NCBI GenBank assembly: GCA_009783235.1
Contig: WRHN01000003.1
Coordinates: 1 to 64,000 of the forward strand
Source: Candidatus Saccharimonadota bacterium
GTDB lineage: Bacteria; Patescibacteriota; Saccharimonadia; Saccharimonadales; Saccharimonadaceae
Reading direction: 5' to 3'
Length of the DNA stretch: 64,000 nt
The notes under the pieces were generated by a model that was given only the letters and a program-made list of their open reading frames with translations, was not told the DNA's origin and made no database searches. The position numbers and the translations under genes were made by a program. Shown piece by piece: positions 1-7,505 of the stretch (its first letter is position 1; each line of letters starts with the position of its first letter).

Positions 1-2433
1 GCCAACTCAGACAACGCCACCAACCCCAATGCCGAACCAGGCACCTGGCAAGGCGTAGGCGCCTGGCAAAACCTAAACACCAAAACCCAAACCCCAGAGC
101 AGGGTGAGGGAGCTGAACAGGGCAATGAAGGTAATGATGGGGGAGAAGGGACTAGTCCTGCTGAGGGGGCATCCAAAGTTCCTGAGACAGGACCCGATGC
201 AGGTAAGGCGCCCCTGTTCAAGGTCTTAGAGGAGTCTCGCAGAAAGGTGGCTGCGCTGAGCTTGGGCGGTGAAGCGGCCAAAAAAGAAATGCCTGAAGAG
301 TATAAACGTAGTCAGCGCAAGCAACTATACGAAGAAGAGAAAGGCAATTATGAGCAACTAGCTCTTCAGAAAGCCCAGGAAGAACTCGCTGAACTAACAG
401 AGATTAACCCAGACATGACCGATGCCGAAAAGCAAGCGTTCTTTGCTGAACGTCAAATGCAGATGTGGCAGGATGTTAATGATGTGCGAGATGAAATTTT
501 TAAAGATACTAAATATGGTAAGGTTGTAAACTGGCTAGGCAAGCACAAGGTTGTTAGAACTTTGGCTGGCTTTGGCGCTGGCGCTGCTGTTGGCGTGGGA
601 ATATCCGCAACTGGCGGGTTAGCTGCCCCTGCACTTATCCCAGTACTAGGAGTTGCTGCTAGAATGGCCAAGGGCAAGGTGCTTGTTGATGCTGGCATGT
701 CGGCCAGCAACCGAGATCGGGATAAAAATACAAAGATTGACAAAGCACAGGCTAAGCTGATGAATCTGCCCCCGCTCAAGTGGGCTGCAGGCAAGATGGA
801 AGGGTTTGTTCAGCGTAAATATGACCGCGATCTCAACCAAAGACTTGGCGCTATCAGTCGGGAAGAAGGACTGAGTGAGCATGAACGCTCAGCTAAAGTA
901 GCAAGGGCAAATTACGAGGCAGGTCGTACTAGAGAGAAATACCAGGAGGCCATGGCCGTTGGCGCCAGTTGGGCTCTGATAGGTGCGGGTACTGCCGCTG
1001 GTACTATGGCTGGCGAAATGTTTTTGTCTGACATGCAGGATCTTGGTAGCGCTGCTGCTGGTCCAGGGGGTGTTGAAGACGTAGACTTATCTCAAATTGA
1101 AATGGGCACTATTTTGAGCTCGCATGACTTAAGCGGCTCTGGCACGCCTAATGTTTTTGGCTATGATTTAGACGGCAATGGCAGCATAGACTCCTGGATG
1201 CTTGACACCACTGGCGATGGCATAGGAGATACCCCCATGCTTGACTTGGACGGTGATGGCATACCCGATGTGCTAGACGTAGCTAATCTAACATACGATG
1301 TTAACCAAGATTACGGTTTTGTGGCATCTATAGACATAAACGGTGACGGCAAAGAGGACATCATAATCCAAGGTCACGACAGTATCCCCGCTGAGGCTGC
1401 GGGCTTTGGTACGCGCTTTGCAAACATCGAGTTCAGTAATGATTTTAACGACTTGAGCGCCGAGCAACAGTCAGCGGCTATAGCACACGCCATTAATACG
1501 GTGGATTCTAAGGAGCCAGCGGCGCTTGCTTCGCATGCAGCAGAAGTTCTGTCACCGCAACAAGTCGAGGAGCTGTTCGGTAGCAATATGAGTGCAGAAC
1601 AGATGGCACAGGCTATGACCAATGATTATAATTTGCACCAAGGTGTGTTTGAGACAGTACAGACACTGCGCAGTGATCACACGTTTGCCATGGAGCAGAT
1701 TCCAGACGGGCTGTATGGCAATGCCTATCTGTCACATCCAGATGATCCAGAGCAGCAAGGCATGTTGCTACACAAAGGCATCGTAACTAACGAGCAGGGC
1801 ACATTCGCTATGGTCGAACGCGACGAAAATGGCGATGTTGTGGCGATGTATAAGGTGCCATGTTCTCAGCCATTGCATCCAGTGCCAGCTGGAACGCCAA
1901 TCACCCCTACCCCTAGTTATACTCCGCAAACTCCAGGTACTGTTGTTCCACCAGTTGTGCCTCCAGTAAAACCGCCAGAAGAACCAGAACTCGACCTAGA
2001 TCCAAAAGACCCAGCGGAGTCTATAGATCTTAATCCTGATTTACCAGACCAGATCCAGACTGGTGATGATCCACTGGTTGAAGTGCCGACGGACGACAGC
2101 AACGGTCCTGGTTCAGGTCCAGAAGAACAGCCTAGCCAAGAAACCGGTAATGGGGTGCCCGGCACTGATAATACGGTCGAACAGCCTGGCCGCACGCCAG
2201 TTATTGACGGAAACGATCCAGGTCAAGAAAAGCCAATTGACCATAATGATGGTTCACAGGCTCCAGGCGCTACTAGCCCACCTCCTTCAGGTGGTGGCTC
2301 AGCTCATAGCGGCGCCACGAGTCACGAGCAAACTAGTGGTCCAGGGGCTGATCGTCCAGCTGACAAGGTGCCAGCACAGCAATCGCCACCACCGGTTAAC
2401 ACCACGCCAAACGAACAGCTAGATGATCTATAG
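1..2433 (+). CDS. Large membrane-associated protein with calcium-binding-type repeats (5' partial)
   Basis: The frame is open from base 1, so the true start lies upstream; 810 codons are visible and the GTG at 247 is only an internal codon. The visible N-terminus is Gly/Glu/Asn-rich and probably disordered. It is followed by a charged helical region and two hydrophobic stretches (encoded at about 550-680, and again at 950-1030) that look like membrane segments. Next come several Asp-rich loops of the DxDxDG type (about 1150-1380), as in EF-hand, dockerin or thrombospondin-3 calcium sites. The last 200 codons are a Pro/Asp/Gly-rich linker without hydrophobic residues. It is followed after 20 bp by another surface-type gene. 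The function is not recognised; a cell-surface or secretion-associated role is inferred. Confidence 0.7.
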   Translation, partial: ANSDNATNPNAEPGTWQGVGAWQNLNTKTQTPEQGEGAEQGNEGNDGGEGTSPAEGASKVPETGPDAGKAPLFKVLEESRRKVAALSLGGEAAKKEMPEEYKRSQRKQLYEEEKGNYEQLALQKAQEELAELTEINPDMTDAEKQAFFAERQMQMWQDVNDVRDEIFKDTKYGKVVNWLGKHKVVRTLAGFGAGAAVGVGISATGGLAAPALIPVLGVAARMAKGKVLVDAGMSASNRDRDKNTKIDKAQAKLMNLPPLKWAAGKMEGFVQRKYDRDLNQRLGAISREEGLSEHERSAKVARANYEAGRTREKYQEAMAVGASWALIGAGTAAGTMAGEMFLSDMQDLGSAAAGPGGVEDVDLSQIEMGTILSSHDLSGSGTPNVFGYDLDGNGSIDSWMLDTTGDGIGDTPMLDLDGDGIPDVLDVANLTYDVNQDYGFVASIDINGDGKEDIIIQGHDSIPAEAAGFGTRFANIEFSNDFNDLSAEQQSAAIAHAINTVDSKEPAALASHAAEVLSPQQVEELFGSNMSAEQMAQAMTNDYNLHQGVFETVQTLRSDHTFAMEQIPDGLYGNAYLSHPDDPEQQGMLLHKGIVTNEQGTFAMVERDENGDVVAMYKVPCSQPLHPVPAGTPITPTPSYTPQTPGTVVPPVVPPVKPPEEPELDLDPKDPAESIDLNPDLPDQIQTGDDPLVEVPTDDSNGPGSGPEEQPSQETGNGVPGTDNTVEQPGRTPVIDGNDPGQEKPIDHNDGSQAPGATSPPPSGGGSAHSGATSHEQTSGPGADRPADKVPAQQSPPPVNTTPNEQLDDL

Positions 2434-2453
2434 ATAGAATAGAAAGGTAAAAA

Positions 2454-3902
2454 ATGGTAAAAAAATCACAAACCAAAAAAAGTACTCGTAAGACGTCCAC
2501 TAAAGGCCGTCGCACGAGTGCGCCAAAGAAAACTCAAATGCACCTGCATCATAAACTAGCGTGGGTGTTGTCAATAGGTGCTATTTTGACGCTGGGTGTA
2601 GCTACTCTCCCTAGTTGGGTAGGCAACGCTTGGGGACCAGCCAGTCGAGCGACTTTTACTGAGGCAAAACCAGCTGACTACATTACTTTTAACTCAATTA
2701 CTGACGACTCTAATTATGGCGATGAACGCAATTTTGTTCTGGTCAAAGATGACAATAATACTCAGGCGGGCGGTTTCGCTGACGTGGTTACCGTTCAAGA
2801 TGACCACACTTACTTGGTCAGAGTGTTCGTCCATAACAATGCGGCCGCCAATTTGAATTTGGTGGCGGAAAATGTTCGTTTGTCTGCTGGTATAACCACG
2901 GGATTGACTAAGAATGGTGAAATCGAGGTGCACATCAACTCTTCTAATGCTAATCCTAAAGAGGTTTGGGACGAGGTTAATTTAAAAGCTGATAAAGAGT
3001 TCCAGATAGCCTATGTTTCGGGCTCTGGCCGATATTACACTAACGCTAATGGTTTTTCCACCTTTGCACTTGGAGATGAAATAGTTACCAATAAAGACGG
3101 TGTTTTATTAGGCTACGATAAACTAGACGGTAAGATTCCAGGTTGCTATAAATACTCTGGTATCGCCACGTTTAAGGTAAAAGTTAACTTCGTCGGTACC
3201 CCGAATTTCACTGTGGACAAAACAGTTCGCGTTGAAGAGCAAGAAGACAAGACCTACCGCAAGATTGTAGAGGCAAAGCCTGGTGATACGGTTAAATACA
3301 AAATTGAATACAACAACACCGGTACAGTTACGCAGTCTGATGTTATCGCTAAAGATACTTTGCCTGGAGGCTTGGTTTTTCACAGTGGCAGCGTAGTTTT
3401 ACAGAACGGTAACTATCCGTCTGGCACACCACATACTGACTCACTGATGAACGCTAATGGTATAGACATTCAAAGTTACGCTCCTGGTGCTGGCGCTAAA
3501 ATTTATTTCACGGCTAAGGTTCCAGAAGATGCCGCATGTGGTACAGTTTTGACCAACTGGGGGATTATTAAGACCCAAAATGGTTCAAAAGAAGATTCAG
3601 CTGATGTTATCGTAAATTGTACACCGCCGCCAGAACAAGAATACTGCTTGCCGGGTGTTCCTGTGGGTGATGAGCGTTGTGAGCCAAAAACCGAATACTG
3701 CAAGCCGGGGATTCCCGTGGGCGATAAACTTTGCAACGAGAAGAGCTGCGAAGAAGACGGCACCTGCCCAGCAGAGATTGCAAAAACTGGCGCTGGCATC
3801 ACAATTTTCTTAGTAGTCATCGCTGCTGCGGCCGTTGTGTACCATCACTATTACGTCCAAAACAACAAACTTAAGAAAAAACCAGTTCATCGCAAGAAAT
3901 AA
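2454..3902 (+). CDS. Cell-surface protein with DUF11-type repeat domain and LPxTG-like C-terminal anchor
   Basis: This 482-residue protein begins with a very basic segment (K/R/T-rich, residues 1-33) and then a hydrophobic signal or anchor helix (about 34-58). The ectodomain includes a DUF11-like module (about 270-390, with the typical VKYKIEYNNTG and DTLPGGL motifs) found in bacterial surface adhesins. Two short Cys-containing repeats follow (about 397-440, each C-x-PG-x-PVGD). The C-terminus has the order of a sorting signal: an IAKTGAG motif, a hydrophobic helix, then a Lys/Arg tail. IAKTG resembles LPxTG or the LAxTG sites of class E sortases, so covalent wall attachment is possible. A Shine-Dalgarno GAAAGG precedes the ATG. 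No sortase gene is in the window. It probably belongs to one operon with the upstream gene. Confidence 0.75.
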   Translation: MVKKSQTKKSTRKTSTKGRRTSAPKKTQMHLHHKLAWVLSIGAILTLGVATLPSWVGNAWGPASRATFTEAKPADYITFNSITDDSNYGDERNFVLVKDDNNTQAGGFADVVTVQDDHTYLVRVFVHNNAAANLNLVAENVRLSAGITTGLTKNGEIEVHINSSNANPKEVWDEVNLKADKEFQIAYVSGSGRYYTNANGFSTFALGDEIVTNKDGVLLGYDKLDGKIPGCYKYSGIATFKVKVNFVGTPNFTVDKTVRVEEQEDKTYRKIVEAKPGDTVKYKIEYNNTGTVTQSDVIAKDTLPGGLVFHSGSVVLQNGNYPSGTPHTDSLMNANGIDIQSYAPGAGAKIYFTAKVPEDAACGTVLTNWGIIKTQNGSKEDSADVIVNCTPPPEQEYCLPGVPVGDERCEPKTEYCKPGIPVGDKLCNEKSCEEDGTCPAEIAKTGAGITIFLVVIAAAAVVYHHYYVQNNKLKKKPVHRKK

Positions 3903-3922
3903 ACACTGAACGTTAGAATAGA

Positions 3923-3946
3923 CCCCTTACTCTAGTAAGGGGTTTT
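3923..3946 (+). terminator. Rho-independent terminator
   Basis: An 8-bp stem (CCCCTTAC paired with GTAAGGGG, loop TCTA) is followed directly by TTTT, 20 nt after the stop codon of the surface-protein gene. Confidence 0.9.
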
Positions 3947-4006
3947 AACAAGCCAGTTTCACTGGGGTCGGCGCTATGCTAGAGTGCTGAGCGTCGCTGC
4001 AGAGCC

Positions 4007-4035
4007 TTGACTTTTTACCATAAGTGTGATACAAT
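4007..4035 (+). promoter_or_regulatory. Strong sigma70-type promoter of the 4201 gene cassette
   Basis: TTGACT (4007-4012), a 17-bp spacer and TACAAT (4030-4035) with an extended TG one base upstream. The predicted transcription start is about 4042, which coincides with the ATG of a 15-codon open frame. Confidence 0.85.
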
Positions 4036-4041
4036 AGGGGC

Positions 4042-4089
4042 ATGAGTTATGATTATAGCTCATCGTACCTTACAAGAATTTTACCTTAA
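4042..4089 (+). CDS. Candidate leader peptide (15 aa) MSYDYSSSYLTRILP
   Basis: This ATG lies 7 nt after the last base of the -10 box, the spacing seen at leaderless starts of housekeeping genes in this window. The 15-residue product has four Ser and three Tyr codons in its first nine positions and ends in Pro immediately before TAA. The stop is 10 nt upstream of a 17-bp hairpin in the leader of the membrane-protein gene at 4201. The arrangement resembles ribosome-mediated attenuation or arrest-peptide control. The peptide matches no family I know. Translation is inferred from position alone. Confidence 0.45.
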   Translation: MSYDYSSSYLTRILP

Positions 4090-4098
4090 TACCTCAGC

Positions 4099-4158
4099 GT
4101 TTTGTTCGCCGTTTTGATGATTTTTGCCTAAAAAAGTCGCCAAAATGGCGGATAAAAC
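4099..4158 (+). promoter_or_regulatory. Long leader hairpin (17-bp stem)
   Basis: Bases 4099-4115 pair with 4142-4158 along all 17 positions at the RNA level; 14 are Watson-Crick pairs and three are G-U. An inner U/A-rich stem (around 4121-4138) can extend the helix. There is no U-run after it, and it ends about 30 nt before the AGGAGG Shine-Dalgarno of the 4201 gene. It is therefore more likely a regulatory or stabilising structure than a simple terminator. Confidence 0.75.
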
Positions 4159-4200
4159 CAAAAGAATTTAGTCAAAACAATTCAACTAGGAGGTAGAAAA

Positions 4201-4614
4201 ATGTCAAACTTAATCATAGCGATTCTTGCCTTCACGGTGCTTTTTCTGGCAGGGCTAATGATCGCTTTTGCGGTGGGTTACTACCGCGAGGCGGTCTGGA
4301 CGAGAGACCGCAAAAATGGCACATACCATTTAGCAGTCTTAGTCAATTACAAAATTAAGATTGCCCTAGTGGTATACGCTGCAGTTGTTGCAGCCGCCAC
4401 ATTGTGGTTGTTGATTGTCATCTATACTGCGATGCGGTTGGACGAAGGAGGAGAAGCTCTCCTGTTCATGCCGCCTTTGGTGGCATATATAATGTATCAA
4501 TGTATGATGAGCGCAGCAAAAACTGCAGCCCGTCTGCAAACGCAGGATTACGATTATGAACCTAGGTTATTACGCCGTCACGTAGAGGACGGTCAGGTTT
4601 TCGTAATAAGGTAA
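4201..4614 (+). CDS. Small polytopic membrane protein, unknown function
   Basis: This 137-residue protein has hydrophobic helices at about 3-26 and 52-77 and a weaker one at about 86-104. A short basic loop lies between the first two, and the C-terminal 30 residues are polar. The start is supported by an AGGAGG Shine-Dalgarno about 5 nt upstream. The gene stands alone: it has its own consensus promoter, a leader with a possible leader peptide and a 17-bp hairpin, and its own nested-stem terminator that begins inside the stop codon. No family is recognised. The setting suggests a regulated accessory membrane protein. Confidence 0.75.
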   Translation: MSNLIIAILAFTVLFLAGLMIAFAVGYYREAVWTRDRKNGTYHLAVLVNYKIKIALVVYAAVVAAATLWLLIVIYTAMRLDEGGEALLFMPPLVAYIMYQCMMSAAKTAARLQTQDYDYEPRLLRRHVEDGQVFVIR

Positions 4615-4683
4615 AATTCGCCCCCGCGTAGTAAATTGATGACTTACGTCATTACATATAGCTGCGCGGGTTTACCTTTTTTT
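4610..4683 (+). terminator. Elaborate nested-stem terminator
   Basis: Three stacked stems: GGTAAA (4610-4615) with TTTACC (4671-4676), CCCGCGTAG (4623-4631) with CTGCGCGGG (4662-4670), and TGATGAC (4637-4643) with GTCATTA (4648-4654). Seven T follow (4677-4683). The first arm overlaps the TAA stop codon of the preceding gene. It is larger than a normal terminator. Confidence 0.85.
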
Positions 4684-4706
4684 AAAGATTTCTAAAGCGC
4701 TTATCC

Positions 4707-4735
4707 TTGGCGAGAGCCGTTAATTTTGTTAGACT
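4707..4735 (+). promoter_or_regulatory. Promoter of the 4781 gene
   Basis: TTGGCG (4707-4712), 17-bp spacer, TAGACT (4730-4735), with an extended TG. The predicted start is near 4742. A short frame, MSFAATLQGRE (4740-4775), begins here and stops 5 nt before the ATG at 4781, so translational coupling is possible. Confidence 0.6.
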
Positions 4736-4780
4736 GAAAATGTCATTCGCTGCGACTTTGCAAGGAAGGGAGTGAGGAAC

Positions 4781-5161
4781 ATGAAGAAGGTGAAGGACGA
4801 GAAAAAAGAGCAAGAATATCTTTTGCTCCTGCTCACTAACATGCTTGAAAATTTTTTTCACGTTGTTAGTAATCCGGAAGAGGAGAGGTGCATCGATGCC
4901 ATCACAAAAGGAATGAAGTTTGCGCATATGCGGCAATATCGCATACAGTCTCCTCCAAGGTTCGAGCCCGTCATAGGCGAAGTGAAGCAAGTGCTCGAGA
5001 AAGAGGCTCACGGGTTACAAGACTTCGATAAGATTTATGTCTCTCCGCTGGTTCCAGCCATGGAAGGGGTAGCCCGTTCGGTGGTTGACTGGCTGCAAGC
5101 TGAGTTTCCTGGCTATGACTTTGAGCTTCTGGTCTCTGCTCGAACCTGGCATGAAGAATGA
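4781..5161 (+). CDS. Hypothetical protein (126 aa)
   Basis: The ATG at 4781 is preferred over the GTG at 4772 because GGAAGGGAG (4764-4772) is then at a normal Shine-Dalgarno distance. The product is soluble. It has a Lys/Glu-rich N-terminus, a Leu-rich helix, and a C-terminal part ending in a Trp-containing helix and strand (VVDWLQ, FELLVSARTW). There is no signal peptide, membrane helix or catalytic motif that I recognise. The gene has its own promoter and terminator and sits between another accessory cassette and rsmD. Codon choice (AAG, GAG, CTC) differs from the core genes nearby, which suggests acquisition. Confidence 0.65.
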   Translation: MKKVKDEKKEQEYLLLLLTNMLENFFHVVSNPEEERCIDAITKGMKFAHMRQYRIQSPPRFEPVIGEVKQVLEKEAHGLQDFDKIYVSPLVPAMEGVARSVVDWLQAEFPGYDFELLVSARTWHEE

Positions 5162-5185
5162 AAAAAATCATGCCAACACCCAAAA

Positions 5186-5222
5186 GGGTGTGCGATAAAT
5201 TAAATTTTACGCACACCTCTTT
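5186..5222 (+). terminator. Rho-independent terminator
   Basis: GGTGTGCG (5187-5194) pairs with CGCACACC (5210-5217) across an AT-rich loop and is followed by TCTTTT. It closes the 4781 cassette just upstream of the rsmD promoter. Confidence 0.85.
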
Positions 5223-5228
5223 TAATTA

Positions 5229-5237
5229 TGCTAAAAT
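5229..5237 (+). promoter_or_regulatory. Extended -10 promoter of rsmD
   Basis: TGCTAAAAT with no recognisable -35. The last base is 8 nt before the GTG at 5245, so a leaderless mRNA is predicted. Confidence 0.65.
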
Positions 5238-5244
5238 AAGGACT

Positions 5245-5805
5245 GTGAAAGTGCGAATTATATCTGGAAGTTTGGGCGGTCGATTGATTGACACGCCGCC
5301 GCGCCGTTCGACTCATGTTATGGGCGATCGCGTGCGTTCGGCTTTGTTTAATATTTTGGGCGATAGGGTAAGAGATGCTGAGGTGCTGGACGCCTTTGCT
5401 GGTTCTGGCGCAGTGGGTATAGAAGCGATTAGCCGCGGTGCTAAATCGGCCGTGTTTATTGAAAAAAATCGTGTGGCAGCTGGCATTATTGTCAAAAACA
5501 CAACGGATTTGGCAATTAGTCAAAAAACCAAAGTGATTCAGGCTACTTTATCTAATTGGCTGGCCACAACAAAAGTGGAGGACGCGCAGTTTGATGTGAT
5601 ATTTGCAGACCCGCCGTACTATGACCCGCAGTTTTCCACAAGCTTAAAGCTCGTGGGGCTTTTAAAACCAAATGGAATTATGGTACTATCATATCCAGGA
5701 AGTATGTGTGTTCCAACCGTTACAGGGGTTGTTGTGGTGGATAATCGCAAATACGGAGAAGCGGGATTAGCATTCTTTCGGAAAAAGAAGGAGGCGGCAA
5801 AGTAG
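5245..5805 (+). CDS. rsmD: 16S rRNA (guanine966-N2)-methyltransferase RsmD
   Basis: A 186-residue SAM-dependent methyltransferase that modifies G966 of 16S rRNA during 30S assembly. The SAM-binding loop is FAGSGAVGIEA (about 51-61), and the N6/N2-methylase motif is DPPY (about 122-125). The family N-terminus (RIISGSLGGR) begins only at GTG 5245 or 5251. A longer upstream frame from 5158 would run through the preceding terminator and promoter and is rejected. The GTG at 5245 fits a leaderless transcript; 5251 is the alternative. Length is normal for the family. Confidence 0.92.
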   Translation: MKVRIISGSLGGRLIDTPPRRSTHVMGDRVRSALFNILGDRVRDAEVLDAFAGSGAVGIEAISRGAKSAVFIEKNRVAAGIIVKNTTDLAISQKTKVIQATLSNWLATTKVEDAQFDVIFADPPYYDPQFSTSLKLVGLLKPNGIMVLSYPGSMCVPTVTGVVVVDNRKYGEAGLAFFRKKKEAAK

Positions 5806-5827
5806 CGCCTCTTTCACTTGTCTGACC

Positions 5828-5850
5828 AACCCCTTGCAGGGGTTGTTTTT
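5828..5850 (+). terminator. Rho-independent terminator after rsmD
   Basis: AACCCCT (5828-5834), loop TGC, AGGGGTT (5838-5844), then G and five T. Confidence 0.9.
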
Positions 5851-5865
5851 ATAGGGTGTTTTCGT

Positions 5866-5871
5866 TACAAT
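5866..5871 (+). promoter_or_regulatory. -10 box of the FAD-oxidase/hisS operon
   Basis: TACAAT ends 8 nt before the ATG at 5879. The upstream in-frame ATG at 5870 lies inside the -10 box and cannot be transcribed from it. Confidence 0.6.
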
Positions 5872-5878
5872 GGAGGTT

Positions 5879-7504
5879 ATGGATAAAGTATCTCGATATT
5901 TAGCCGAGCACATTGCTGGCGAAGTAGTTAACGATTCTAAGGTGCGAGAGGTTTACTCGCGGGACGCGTCGATTTTGCAGATTCACCCTTCGGCGATTAT
6001 TTACCCACGGACTATTGACGATTTGCAGAAGATTCTCAGGTTTTCGTATCGTCTGGCTGACAAGGGAATTAATGTACCGATTACGGCGCGCGGCGGCGGC
6101 ACCGATCAAACTGGTGCGGCAATTGGCGAAGGGCTGTTGCTGGTTTTTCCGGCGCATATGAGCAAGCTGTTTGAGCTGGACGTGAAAGACGCTAAGGTGC
6201 GAGTCGAGGCAGGCATGAATTTTCGGGCGCTGCAAGAGATTCTCTATACTCATGGTCTGCATTTGCCGATTTTTCCTACTAGTTATAAATTGGCGACTAT
6301 CGGTGGGTCCATTGCTAACAATGCTAGCGGTGAGCGTTCAATTAAATACGGCTATATGCGTGACTTTGTTGATCGTTTGGAGGTGATATTATCTAACGGC
6401 GAGATTATTGAGACGGGGCGGTTGAGCAAACATGATCTTAACAAAAAGAAAGGCTTACCAGGGCTGGAAGGCGAAATTTATCGTCAACTTGATGGGTTGA
6501 TTTCGGACAATAAAGAGCTGATTTTAGGGCTTTCTAAAGATAGAATTTCGACTAATATTGGCTACGCTCTAGACAAAGTTAGACATCAAGACGGCTCGTT
6601 TGATTTGACGCCGCTGTTTGTGGGCTCCCAGGGAACATTGGGTGTAATTTCGCAGGCGGTTTTACGCGCTGAGCCAAAAGCGCCAGTCTCGACTTTGATG
6701 GCGGTAGCGGTGCCTACGCGCCACCTGCAACCGCTGCTTAATAAATTGTTTGAGCTAAAGCCTAGCATGATTGATTTGGTGGACAAGAGTGTCTTCAGCT
6801 TGGCTGAGAAAATTACTGGTCGCAACACTTATAAAGTTCTGTCCAATAAAATTCCTGACGCTACGTTGTTGATTGAATTTGACGATCGGGATGCTAAGCG
6901 CAAAAAAATGGTGAAGAAAGCCGAAAAGATTTTTGCCGAACATGGTGCTAAGTTTATTTCTGCTGAAGAACAAGATGACAAAGAAGAGATTTTGTCGCTG
7001 AGGCATATTACTTCGGCGATTGCGCAGGCTAATTTTGGTGGTAAAGTCGCGCTGCCACTTTTGGAGGACGCTATCATACCAATAGAAAATATTGCCAGCA
7101 TCATAAAAGCGACCAAAGCTTTGGCCAAAAGCAAGCACATTGAAGTAGCTATTTGGGGGCATATTGGCTCTGGACATTTGACGGTCATGCCGTTTATTGA
7201 TTTAGCTCGGCTAGAAGGTCGCCAGAGCGTGGTGGGTTTGATGGAAAGTTATTACGACAAAGTGCAAGAGTTGGGCGGTGTTATTAGTGGTGCGCGAGCG
7301 GACGGTCGTATTCGTGCGCCGTTTGCCGAAAAACAAGTTGGCAAAGAAATCCACGAGTTGTTTTCTAAGGTGAAAGAGATTTTTGACCCGCGCGGCATTT
7401 TAAATCCAGAGGTTAAATTGGGGACAGATGTTAGAGAATTGATTAAGCGTTTGCGCGTAGAGTACAATTTGACGCACTTTAGCGATCATCAACCAAGGGG
7501 GTAG
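5879..7504 (+). CDS. FAD-binding oxidase, GlcD / D-lactate dehydrogenase type
   Basis: A 541-residue flavoprotein of the PCMH (VAO) superfamily. The FAD domain (about 40-215) has the conserved RGGGTDQTGA loop (71-80), then IGGSIANNASGERS for pyrophosphate and flavin binding. The C-terminal FAD-oxidase domain ends with an IFDPRGILNPE motif typical of GlcD and D-lactate dehydrogenases. The likely reaction is oxidation of a 2-hydroxy acid such as D-lactate or glycolate, with an unknown electron acceptor. The ATG at 5879 fits the promoter position. hisS follows one base after the stop, so the two are probably co-transcribed. An LctP-type lactate permease lies elsewhere in the window, which makes lactate a reasonable substrate guess. 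Confidence 0.8.
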   Translation: MDKVSRYLAEHIAGEVVNDSKVREVYSRDASILQIHPSAIIYPRTIDDLQKILRFSYRLADKGINVPITARGGGTDQTGAAIGEGLLLVFPAHMSKLFELDVKDAKVRVEAGMNFRALQEILYTHGLHLPIFPTSYKLATIGGSIANNASGERSIKYGYMRDFVDRLEVILSNGEIIETGRLSKHDLNKKKGLPGLEGEIYRQLDGLISDNKELILGLSKDRISTNIGYALDKVRHQDGSFDLTPLFVGSQGTLGVISQAVLRAEPKAPVSTLMAVAVPTRHLQPLLNKLFELKPSMIDLVDKSVFSLAEKITGRNTYKVLSNKIPDATLLIEFDDRDAKRKKMVKKAEKIFAEHGAKFISAEEQDDKEEILSLRHITSAIAQANFGGKVALPLLEDAIIPIENIASIIKATKALAKSKHIEVAIWGHIGSGHLTVMPFIDLARLEGRQSVVGLMESYYDKVQELGGVISGARADGRIRAPFAEKQVGKEIHELFSKVKEIFDPRGILNPEVKLGTDVRELIKRLRVEYNLTHFSDHQPRG

Positions 7505-7505
7505 C

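Noticed and set aside
5158-5244. N-terminal extension of RsmD
   Set aside because: It would require reading through the terminator of the previous gene and starts upstream of the rsmD -10 box; the family N-terminus begins at 5245 or 5251.
5870-5878. Upstream ATG for the FAD oxidase
   Set aside because: It overlaps the -10 hexamer, so it could only be used from a different promoter; the ATG at 5879 is better placed.
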